A stretch of DNA of 64,000 nt from assembly GCA_007922225.1 (NCBI GenBank), contig ML679960.1, positions 7,728,844-7,792,843 of the forward strand, given 5' to 3'. Under the pieces are notes generated by a model. The model was given only the letters and a program-made list of their open reading frames with translations, was not told where the DNA came from and did not search any database. Source of the DNA: Emydura subglobosa. Lineage: Eukaryota; Chordata; Testudines; Chelidae. Numbering within the stretch: position 1 is the first letter of the stretch; each line of letters begins with the position of its first letter. Shown one piece after another: positions 36,880 to 45,679 of the stretch. A program made the position numbers and the translations under genes.

Positions 36880-37775
36880 TACTACAGAAGATCCACGAGG
36901 GTCATTTAGAAATTGAGACATGCAAAGAATGAACACAAGAGGTTCTACATTGGCCACGGATCAATTGCAACATCACTAATGTGGTAAGAAACTGCTTTTC
37001 ATGCTTGAAATACAAGCCATGCCAACAGGCAGAGCCACTGAGACCCCATCCTGTTCCACAAAGGCCTTATGAGAAGGTAGGCGCTGATTTATTTACCTGG
37101 CATTCAAAGGAAAACTTAATAGTCATTGATTATTACTCTCTGTATCCAGAAATTTGCACACTGCACGGTACTAATAGTAAGTCAATAATCACTGACATGA
37201 AAGGAATTTTTTCTAGACATGGAATTCCAGTTGAGGTCTTCAGCGATAATGGGCCACAATTTTCCAGTGCAGAGTTTAGGCAATTTGCCTCAGATTGGGA
37301 TTTTCATCACAAAACAAATTACCCCACTCAAATGGACTGGTGGAAAGGTCTATACAGATGGTAAAGAACCTGATGAAAAATACTTTTGACAGTGGGGGCA
37401 ATATGTATAAAGCCTTACTAGTCTACAGAAGTACACTCCTGAAGAATGGCTTTTCTCCAGCTCAGCTGTTAATGGGAAGAAGGATCAGATCTAATTTACC
37501 TATCACTGATAACTGGCTGCGATCTCAGAACAATGCCACCGTTCGGAAGGCGAAAGAAAATCAGAAATGGAAGCAGAAATATTATTTTGACAGAAGGGCC
37601 CATGATCTTCCATCTCTTAACCCAGGTGATAGTGTGTGTCTGAGAAATCACCTCTGGGGCAAAAGGGTACCATTAAAGAACAGCTGCATCCACAGTCTTA
37701 TGTGGTCCAGACAGACCAAGGGGACACATTTAGACAGAAAAAGCGTTCCCGTCAGCTCAGTGCTACGCTAGTTGA
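36880..37775 (+). pseudogene. Integrase remnant
   Basis: A zinc-binding region with HEGHLEIE and NCFSCLKYKP (HHCC) is broken by a stop near 36926. The core has KVGADLF (first Asp near 37085) and EVFSDNGPQF (second Asp at 37245). The Glu in GLVERSIQMVK is at 37343, in another frame; the Asp-Glu spacing is about 10 bases short of the DD35E distance, so a 10-base deletion broke the gene. The C-terminal part runs to 37771 with LLMGRRIRSNLP. Confidence 0.8.
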
Positions 37776-37795
37776 GGAGATGGACTTATTAAGTT

Positions 37796-37896
37796 GACTC
37801 TCTCATCGATTGAACGGGTCTCACTGACCTCTCAATCGATCATGAAAGATCGATCTGGTGGCGGCGATTTTGCCGCCACCAGTGTAAACATAGCCT
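37796..37896 (-). mobile_element. Half copy of foldback family A inside the Gypsy element
   Basis: On the minus strand this starts GGCTATGTTTACACTGG and carries GCGGCAAAATCGCCGCC and a GATCGATTGAGAGGTCAGTG block, all shared with the element at 3214-3399. Only one half is present. It contains a perfect 9-bp hairpin (37857-37865 with 37872-37880). Confidence 0.6.
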
Positions 37897-37917
37897 TGTT
37901 TTCCTTAGGAGGGGAGA

Positions 37918-38125
37918 CATAGGGATATGCTTGTAGAAGATTGTGATTTAGAAACACTCCCTAGCATGGGACAGTGTTGTGTGAATTGGGAGATGTGCCT
38001 TACATCAGATCTAACATAGCTGCTTCCAGCTGCACACCTGGGAATCACTCCTGTCTGGATTATTAAAGTTCTATTCCTTACTCATTCAATAGTGTGGTCT
38101 TTAATGAACCCTCAAGATCGTTACA
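37918..38125 (+). repeat. 3' LTR of the Mag/SURL-type element
   Basis: 208 bp, equal in length to the 5' LTR, preceded by the purine tract and followed by ctggg. The first two bases are ca instead of tg, a likely later mutation. Confidence 0.92.
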
Positions 38126-39105
38126 CTGGGAAGCACTTTCTCAAAAATATTCATACAAAAAATACCAAGCTAATGGCAGGCCAACATGCAGTATTCTTAT
38201 ACAAGAGGACAACATTCAGTTCTATTTAAGAGATGTAATGAAAATTATGGTACTAGTTTTATAGAGTACACTGTATAAATATACTTTTCTTAATATGGCA
38301 TGGCAAATTCTTCACTGCAAGGACTGGTTTTAATAGGCTGTGACAATGTCATTCTGCCCAATTTCTTTTCAGCACCGTGAACCCTATTGTTAACTCTGTA
38401 AACTCTGAAATGGAAGGATGTCTTGCTCAGGTTAAAAACTTACAGAATGAGTTTAAATTATACTTCATAATAATACATGGCCTAGAGACTAGAAAAAACT
38501 TTTCCTTAACCCCAAGCAGATAATATGTAACTTAAAATACCTGTACTGACATAATGTAGAATTTAACGTGCCTTCAGAAAGGCATAAAATGATCCAATCC
38601 ACAAAAAAAAAAAAAAAACAAACCCTCCCACCCCAACTTTAACCTCTTGGCCTGAAATTTTGCATGAGAGTTCTCTGCGTCAGGCTTTGTTTCTTCTTAA
38701 ATAAAGTTTCCATTAAAAACGGTTAGTGTTTCTGAGAAAAATTGGGGCAAATACATTGTTTTGCCAGTGTTACAGTATCATAATTACTTCTTTGTGAAGC
38801 TCTAGTACCTTCATGCTTTGGTGTAGGGACTTGAAATTTGTCAGGGAGGTACCTTTTACTGCCTCCAAAAATTTCTCTGAGATTTTTGACAAGTTATAAG
38901 CCTCTGAACATCACTTTTTGCACAAGATTGATAGAGAATTTAGAGGACATCTGCTAAAGTCTGAGTATTCCATCTGGTCTGAGTACACTCCATCTCCCAC
39001 AGAGCTCTGAGCCAATTGCACTGGGCATGCTTCACCTTTACAGTGCTTACTAGGTATACTCAGCCTCACTGACCTTCATTTCCAGTAAAAGCACACTCCA
39101 CACTG
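38126..39105. other. Unassigned intronic sequence
   Basis: No gene or clear repeat seen apart from an A-run at about 38603-38618. Confidence 0.5.
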
Positions 39106-39108
39106 GTA

Positions 39109-39560
39109 TTGAGAACCAGTGGTGGGAAGGAAGCCAGATCTGATGAGAAGCTGGGGTGTGGGAGGCAGAGCTGGGACTGGCTGTACAAAGAGATTGGGAC
39201 AAGGACCCAGGGGAAGGGGGACAATGAGATTGCACAGGGAGCCAAGAGAAGGAGATTGGACTGGGAAGTCAGTGGGGATGAAGAATGTGGGCAGGGCAGA
39301 GCTGATGGAGGCCAGAGGAGGGGGAGAGAGTCAGATCAGATGAGAAGCTAGGAGAGGGAGACTGGGGACTGACTGGACAGGAGAGTCAGACTGAGATGGG
39401 GAGTAGACTAGAACAGGGATGAGAAGCTTGAGGAGTGGAGACTAGGACTGATTAGGTGAGAAGAATGGAACGGGAGAAGGTGCTAGAGTGAACAGACATG
39501 ACTGGAACAGGGCCAGGTTGGATAGGACAGGGAAAAAAAGGTGGCAAGCGTGGGTGGAAC
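39109..39560. repeat. Decayed G-rich minisatellite-like block
   Basis: Purine-rich on the plus strand, with loose repeats of gatgagaagctgggg..ggagactgggactga near 39137, 39337 and 39418. Spacing is irregular. The long frames across it come from skewed composition. Confidence 0.5.
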
Positions 39561-39902
39561 AGGCAGAAAAGTCTGAGGACACTGCCCTCCAGAGCCTGGC
39601 ACGGAACCCAAGATTCCTGAGTCTCATCCTTCCTCCACTGTCAGCAAACATCTGTGAAACCCACTGGCAAAGTATTGCATTATCCTTTAGTGCTGGTCCA
39701 CACAGGTATGACCACATACTGCTGCTCTGTTACTTCTGTAGTTCAAGTGGCAGAGATTTGTGCAATAGTTCTAAAGGTTTAAAACCCTGATTACAGTGTC
39801 AATATGACGGCACATTGTGAAATTTTTGCTGTTCAAGTTTGCTTTTTCAAAACCTGGATAATTACACTCTCAAAAATTACATTAAAAGAACATTATTAAG
39901 GT

Positions 39903-40440
39903 TACAAATAGAGCCAGTTGTGAATTTTCCATCAATTATTTTCCAGTGCAAAAATGAAGTTTCTGTAAAATCAAAATTATTTGCAGGAAAATTTCAGTTT
40001 TGCCAATAAATGTTGATTTTCATCAAGAACACTTCAGTGAAAGCGTCCAGGCTCCCTGGGATCCCTATCAGCTGATGAGCTTGGAAACTGAGCTCCCCAA
40101 ACTCTCTCTCAGCCTGATCTTCTATTCTACCAGCTCCACAGCAGTCTATTTGCAGAGGACTGCATGGGAGCCTTGGCTCACAGGCTCCCTCACCTCCTCA
40201 GGCTGCCTGCCTCCAGGAACAGCTGGCTCCGTGGGCTCTCTGGGCAGACAGTTCCCCCTTGGCTGCCCAATTCCCCAAAACCCTTGTGCAGATGGCTCCC
40301 TAGCTTCTTCCACTGCCACGGCTGCCTGACTCCTGGGCTGCTGGCTGCATAGGCAGTCAGGCAGCCTGAGGAGAAAGCTGAAGAATTTAGTTTAAGTGCT
40401 CCTGAAACGGAATTTGTTTTTAGACTTAGTAACATTTTCA
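39903..40440. mobile_element. Unclassified repeat with ggctgcctg-rich core
   Basis: It starts atagagccagttgtgaa, resembling the left end of the foldback element at 49097. From about 40170 to 40390 there is a degenerate array of ggctccct / ggctgcctg words. The right end was not found. Confidence 0.35.
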
Positions 40441-40577
40441 CAGATGATCAATAATTAGGTATTCCTCGTTTTCTGGGTCACTACCTTGAGACATTTGGAA
40501 CTTGATTTTAAGAAGTCCTGAGCATACATAAATGCAAATGAAGTCAGTGGCAACTCAGCAGATCTGGCACTAAGCAC

Positions 40578-40800
40578 TGTGGTCTGATGGAATGAAAGCA
40601 AGATTGGAGTCAAGAAGTCCTGAGTTCTTCACACACTGTGTGTTACTTTGCTGTTCTGTCTCCATTTTCACATCTCTAAAATGGGATCATATTTATTCAC
40701 CTACCCCTTAATTCGGAGAGGATGAATTAATTTCTGTCTGTAAAGTGCTTTGAACATAAACAAAAATCTAAAAATATGAAGCACACTGAAAAATCAGGCC
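40578..40800 (+). mobile_element. CORE-SINE (MIR-like)
   Basis: Head agattggagtcaagaagtcc, middle cattttcacatctctaaaat followed by gggatcat, and tail gtaaagtgctttgaac. This is the order of an amniote CORE-SINE. Confidence 0.65.
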
Positions 40801-40854
40801 CTATGTTTCAGTTTTGGTAATCAAAATTAGTGGACACGTTTACAGTTTATGGCT

Positions 40855-40990
40855 TTAATTTTCCAGTTCTTCATGTGTAAAATGGGAATTCAAATACGTT
40901 CCTTGCCCACAAGGGAGTTGTCATTAATATTTCTGTGGTGCTCAGATATTATGGAAATGAGAACCATAGAAAAAATCATGAGTCAATGAA
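40855..40990 (+). mobile_element. Second CORE-SINE-like fragment
   Basis: Contains tgtaaaatgggaattcaaat and ggtgctcagatattatgg with gagaaccatagaaa, again a MIR-like 3' half in the same orientation as the copy just before it. Confidence 0.55.
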
Positions 40991-40999
40991 CAATTCCAT

Positions 41000-41599
41000 G
41001 TTCAGTGCACGCTTTGGATGTTGTGCAATAAATAAGGTATGGGACTATATGCTGAATGATGTAAGTAACATATTGAACAGTTGCCTCATTCCCTAAATGC
41101 CATTTATCCTATGCTCTGAATAAGGCAGAGATCTTGTGGGGAAAAAAGCACTATGTAAGTAAAGACCATCAGAATGAATATGCACCAAAGTGCAGAATTA
41201 AGATTGCAGAGGCAACCTTAATTTTTTTGGTATTTCTATACTTTTCAGTGCTTGATTTTGTAATATTAACAACATTATTTTTAAGTGAGCTTTTCTTTAA
41301 TATTTTGTGTGTGTGTGCTTCTGACAAGAGAATGTAAGAAAGACAAATTACTGTTCTGTATGAATTCTTAAGTCTTTAAACAGAGGAACATGCCAGCAAA
41401 AAAAAAGAAGTAAATAAAAGTAATAGACTGCTACAATGAATGTATCTTGCATTTCAAAGAACCCTTATACTTTTGAGAAACGAAAGTTCATCATACGGAA
41501 CAATCATGTCATTAATATGACTACCTGACATTCATCAGATCCATGTCTCTCTCTACTAGCATAGTCTCCTGAAGATAATCACTGCTGCATTATTTTACA
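41000..41599. other. Unassigned intronic sequence
   Basis: No gene or recognised repeat; AT-rich, with an A-run near 41399. Confidence 0.5.
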
Positions 41600-41915
41600 T
41601 ATCTTTCATTTACTCTCCCAAATATTCGACAAGAACAATGAGGACTTACTCCTGATTTACCCAGGAATCTTTTCAATTTTCTGAAATGTAATTCACTATC
41701 AAGGTAACTTAATCCCACATTCAGATAGCCATGCTTCTCCTTCCCCCTTTGAATTTTTAAAACATGGCCTTTAGACAGTATGTGTAATTCTAGTAGATTG
41801 GTGAGGCATGATTTCCCTTTACAAACCCCATGTTTACTCTTCCCCAACAAATCGTTTTCATCTGTGTCTGATAATTCTGTTCTTTACTACAGTTTCAACC
41901 AATTTGCCACAGAAC
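41600..41915 (-). mobile_element. CR1 fragment, minus strand
   Basis: Plus-strand reading ggtgaggcatgatttccctt, then ccccatgtttactcttcccc and gtttcaaccaatttgcca, is the complement of an upstream CR1 segment I recognise from reptile CR1 elements. It stops abruptly where Penelope-type sequence begins. Confidence 0.6.
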
Positions 41916-42493
41916 CAGGAACCACCCTAGACATAACAAGAAATTTGTTATCTACAGGTAAGTACTAAGACACCACAGCATATACTCCAGGGAGAAAGTT
42001 CAGGATATGCACCTTAACGCACTTAAAACTGCCTTCACCAAACAAGGACACTCCACCAGAGAAGTAGATTGCATCATGGAAGGGGCCACCCTAATTCCCC
42101 AAGACAACTTGCTTTAATACAGGGGGGAAAAAGAACTCTAAAAAAACAATGATTGCATATCCCTAGTTGTCACCTACCACACTCATACAAGTTGTCACTG
42201 GAACCCACACAAGATATCAAACAATTATTATAACCTATACTTGATGGGAACCATATCCTGAAAGAAATCTTTCCTGAGCCCCCTCTTTTGGCCTTCAAAC
42301 CACCCCCCTCACCAAGTTCATCATTAGAAGCAAGCTCCTCACACCAGAACCCACTAACTCAAAGCAGTATCGAACCATAAGAGCAGTTGCAAAACTTGCA
42401 GACATAGCTTCACTCCTACAATGATCAATACCACTCCACACAACACTGCAACACACCTTTCAAAATCCATGCATCTTACTCATGTCTATCACA

Positions 42494-42828
42494 ACATGTG
42501 GTGTAGTATACCTCATTCAGTGCATCAAACGTCCCCCCAACAATTATGTGGGTGAAACAAGGCAATCACTACGCTTTCGAATGAACTCACAGAAAAATGA
42601 CAAAAGACAAAAACATCTTATCATCTGTGGGTGAACACTTTTCACAGAACCATCATTCCATATCTGACCTCTCAATCCTTATCCTAACAGGAAACCTGCA
42701 GAACCCTTTCAAAAGGCAAGCCTGGGAACTTAAATTCATAACTCTGCTAGACACCAAAAATCATGGACACAATAGAAACACTCATAAAACACTGGTTTTA
42801 TGTCTCATTACAACAATCTGTAATCCAC
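42494..42828 (+). pseudogene. GIY-YIG endonuclease domain of the Penelope-like element
   Basis: Starts CGVVYLIQCIK (the GIY position, here GVV-Y) and continues NNYVGETRQSLRFRMNS (the YIG position, YVG). A frame change near 42587-42596 leads to MTKDKNILSSVGEHFSQN and then FKRQAWELKFITLLDTKNHG, which carries the conserved Glu region. This nuclease nicks target DNA to prime reverse transcription in Penelope elements. Frameshifts make it inactive. Confidence 0.8.
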
Positions 42829-42831
42829 TAA

Positions 42832-43106
42832 GGCCTTGTCTACACTAGCTGGCAAAATTTTTGGCGCTCAGTGGTGTGAAAAAAAAATACTCCCCTGAAC
42901 ACCAAATGTTTTGCTGGCATAAGCACTTGTGTGGATAGTGCAGTGTCTCCTGCCGACATAGCTACCACCCCTCATTTAGGTGGTTTTATTATGTTGGTGG
43001 GAAAGCTGTCTTCTGCCAACATAACACGGCTACAGAAGCGCTTTTACAGCGGCACAGCTGTACTGATACAGCTATGCTGTAGTAAGTTTTAAATGTAGAC
43101 TAGCCC
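42832..43106. mobile_element. Foldback DNA transposon family B, nested in the Penelope-like element
   Basis: Left end ggccttgtctacact; the reverse complement of the right end is gggctagtctacatt. Both flanks are TAA (42829-42831 and 43107-43109), a 3-bp target duplication of the TWA type used by PIF/Harbinger elements. Penelope sequence resumes directly after it (ctctcctttgtcctatgact). Confidence 0.7.
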
Positions 43107-43243
43107 TAACTCTCCTTTGTCCTATGACTGCAGAGGTGTTAATTACCCACTTCATTTTGAATGGTTTCTTACATGTGTTAATTCTGTATGCCTAGCAATC
43201 CGTTCCACCCTGTATTTAGCTGTAACACTCTGATACCTTCCCC

Positions 43244-43283
43244 AGACCTGAGGAAGAGCTCTGTGAAGCTTGAAAGCTTGTCT
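43244..43283 (+). ncRNA. Minimal hammerhead-ribozyme-like motif with intact core
   Basis: Stem I AGAC (43244-43247) pairs with GTCT (43280-43283). Between them lie CTGAGGA (43248-43254, fits CUGANGA), one extra A, stem II GAGCT (43256-43260) with AGCTT (43267-43271, one G-U pair), GAAA (43272-43275) and GCTT. AGCT after GAA is self-complementary, as in minimal hammerheads that need two molecules to form stem III; cleavage would fall after 43279. Penelope elements are known to carry such ribozymes. The extra A before stem II is unusual. Confidence 0.55.
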
Positions 43284-43969
43284 CTTTCACCAACAGAAGT
43301 TGGTCCTATAGAAGATATTACGTCACCCACCATGTGTCTCATTAAAAAAATTAATCAAATATTCAAAGAAAATAGTTTGCTGTATTCCACATATTCTCAA
43401 CACTATTCTTTGGTGTTCTGGACTTACTGGGCCTGATTCTCCATTGTTCTGATCTTGGTGCAGTGATTTACATGTGAGTATTAAAACGCTGCTTTGGTAG
43501 CATTTTTGACCCACTGTGCACTCAGTTTGCACAGGGATATATGACTACACAAGAAGCAGGACAAGGTTTTGCATGCATACTAATAAAATGTACAATGTAG
43601 ACTCTACATAAGATTTTAAATTAAATGGGAACTAGACTATCTGAGATTTTTTCTATGGCTTTATAAAAATCCCTGTGTTAACAAAGCAGAAAATAAAGTA
43701 TAATTTTCACTCTTAGTTTATTAAAAATGTCTAGGATTAGATGTTCCCAAATCTCCCCATAAGACTAGCTCTCATTATTACTTCAGATCAGGTTAGCTTT
43801 GTGCACCTCACTTGTTCATATAAAGAAAGGGATATCCACCTTGTGAGGATACCAGAAAAGCCACTATTCATTTAGTATTTTTACACAATATATTGTGGGA
43901 GATGGGAACAGATGTTTCATCCTTATTTCACCTGATGGCAAGACAGCGAGAAAAACCACAGCAATATCA

Positions 43970-44240
43970 AACTGGGAGGGAAAAAAAAGAAAGAGAAAAG
44001 GAGCTAGAGAAGAAAACAAGATAAGAATGAGAAGAAAGAAAAAACAGAATGGGGAGAAAGAAGAGAAAATGGACAGAGAAGAATACAGACAAAGAGAAAG
44101 AGAGCAATAAAAAGATAAAAAAAAATAGGCACCACTTCTTGAAAAATGAGTAAAAAAGAAGCGAAAGAGAATAAGAACAACATAAAAGGAGGAAATACAA
44201 AAAGAAATAGAATGAAAATATGCACAGAAAAAATAATAAA
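43970..44240. repeat. Purine-rich (GA) tract
   Basis: About 270 bp of almost uninterrupted A and G on the plus strand. It explains the long hydrophobic open frames on the minus strand (43864-44345), which are poly-Phe/Leu/Ser and not genes. Confidence 0.9.
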
Positions 44241-44588
44241 AGGCAGAGATGACCAAAGAAGTAGGGAAACACCGAGTGACCCTAGTGCAAGAAAGACATC
44301 TATGGAAAAAATTAGAAGGAGATAGAGAACTGTAAAAACTGACAATTAGTTGAAAGTCAAAAGCTCAACAAAGATTAGGAAACTGTCCTATTAGAATGAT
44401 TTAGAAGGAAGCAGCATTTTACTTGTTGCATTCTTTGTTTGAGTTAAATTTTTATGCTGCATTGGCAGAAGTTGTGATTCTTTCAGGACTATTTTCAGCT
44501 GTTTACAGACTTTACTGAAGGTACTGATCATGGAAATAAAGAGTCCAATCCTAAAATGGACCAATGTAGGAAATGTACTAGAAAGTGT

Positions 44589-45679
44589 TGTGATGCAGTA
44601 TGAAAAGGAAGATGACCATTTTCCATTGTTGCTACCACTGTTGCACAATTACACTAAATTTGATACAAAGTGTATCATGTAAAGTGTCAATGGAAAAGTT
44701 ACAATCAGCCAAGTATGATTATCCTGCTTAAATACATGCATCATCACCGTATCTGAAGTTATTAATATTGGCTATGCATTTGTATCTTACATTTATTTGT
44801 TCTTAGGGTGACCCCCACAAGGTAGTTTACATCTGGTCTCCCCAGCCCATTGTGAATGGACTGTTCAAACTTGATGGGCCATTAAGAAGATTCAACACTT
44901 CAGGTAGCTCTTCCTGAGAATGTCTCAGACAACAAGGAGCCAATGGCCCCTCTTGTGATTCAGCAAAATATGTAAGGGCTTGTGATGTGGACATGTGACC
45001 TTGTACTCCATCTTTGTCAGTAATTTTCCATACGCTGGGGTTTTGGGTTTTGTTTGGGATAGTAAATTTCCATGCACATGGCAGAGGATATAAAAGACAC
45101 CTTAGACATTTCCATTTTGCCTCATTCCTGCTCCAATTCTTTGAACTGTGGATTTAAAACTAAAAGTATTTTGAACAATGGACTGAGCACCTTCCAATCT
45201 TTTGGAAGTTACCAAAGAGACATTTGCAAGCCAGCAGTCCATTCCGTCACTTAAACAAACCGGATATGAGGACTTCACATTCATTCGTATGTATATGATC
45301 TATTAGCCATTTCTATCTCTCTTCTTTCCTTTTATTAATAAATCTTTAGTTAGTTTACTAAGGATTGGCTGACAGCATGATATTTGGGTAAGATCTGAGA
45401 TACATATTGACCTGGAGGTAAGTGTCTGATCCTTTGGGGTTAGTAGAACCTCACATATGGTGAATTAGGTTTTCAGTAATTGCTCATTATATTAGACCTG
45501 TTTGTCTGGGTGGGAGCCAGGAGCTGGAATGCCTAAAGGGGAATGTGTTAGGCTTCTTGTTAACAAGTGTGGTGTTTCTGGTTAGGTTAATCTATTTATA
45601 GAATAAGCCACCAGTTTAGGGGATTTTCTGCCCTGAGGTGGCATTCTCAGTGTGGTCCATTCTAGGCACCCCAGTCACA
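44589..45679 (+). mobile_element. Solo LTR, ERV-type, same family as 12914-13994
   Basis: 1091 bp, starting tgtgatgcag and ending ccagtcaca, flanked by agtgt / agtgc (4 of 5 matching). TATA box tataaaag at 45089-45096. The segment aaggattggctgacagcatg and what follows match the copy at 12914-13994. No internal region. Antisense to the host gene. Confidence 0.8.

Larger units (their letters stand above)
34291..38125 (+). mobile_element. Mag/SURL-type Gypsy LTR retrotransposon, degenerate
   Basis: Two 208-bp LTRs (34291-34498 and 37918-38125) enclose gag, protease, reverse transcriptase, RNase H and integrase in that order on the plus strand. A purine tract, aggaggggaga, lies directly before the 3' LTR, and the flanks ctggt / ctggg form a 5-bp target duplication with one mismatch. 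The sequence cgacgtcagaag just after the 5' LTR resembles the inner part of a tRNA-Ser primer site. The capsid part of gag is missing and all frames carry stops or shifts. Antisense to the host gene. Confidence 0.9.
41920..43340 (+). mobile_element. Penelope-like retroelement, 5'-truncated, with nested transposon
   Basis: The order is reverse transcriptase C-terminus, GIY-YIG endonuclease, then a 3' tail with a hammerhead-like fold. The RT part contains HLNALKTAFTKQGHSTREVD and later LKEIFPEPPLLAFKPPPS, a segment typical of Penelope RT ends. The nuclease follows at 42494. A 275-bp DNA transposon (42832-43106) interrupts it. The tail ends with a 5-bp hairpin, ccaac/gttgg (43290-43303), and tcacccacc. 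It has several frameshifts and stops and is antisense to the host gene. Confidence 0.8.

Noticed and set aside
37857..37880. GC-rich hairpin considered as a transcription terminator
   Set aside because: It is part of a foldback transposon in a vertebrate intron; a bacterial-type terminator makes no sense here.
34291..38125. The Gypsy element considered as an endogenous retrovirus
   Set aside because: No envelope gene lies between integrase and the 3' LTR, and the integrase and gag style fit Mag/SURL Gypsy elements.
43864..44345. Long overlapping minus-strand frames rich in Phe, Ser and Leu
   Set aside because: They are translations of a pyrimidine tract, the complement of the GA-rich strand.
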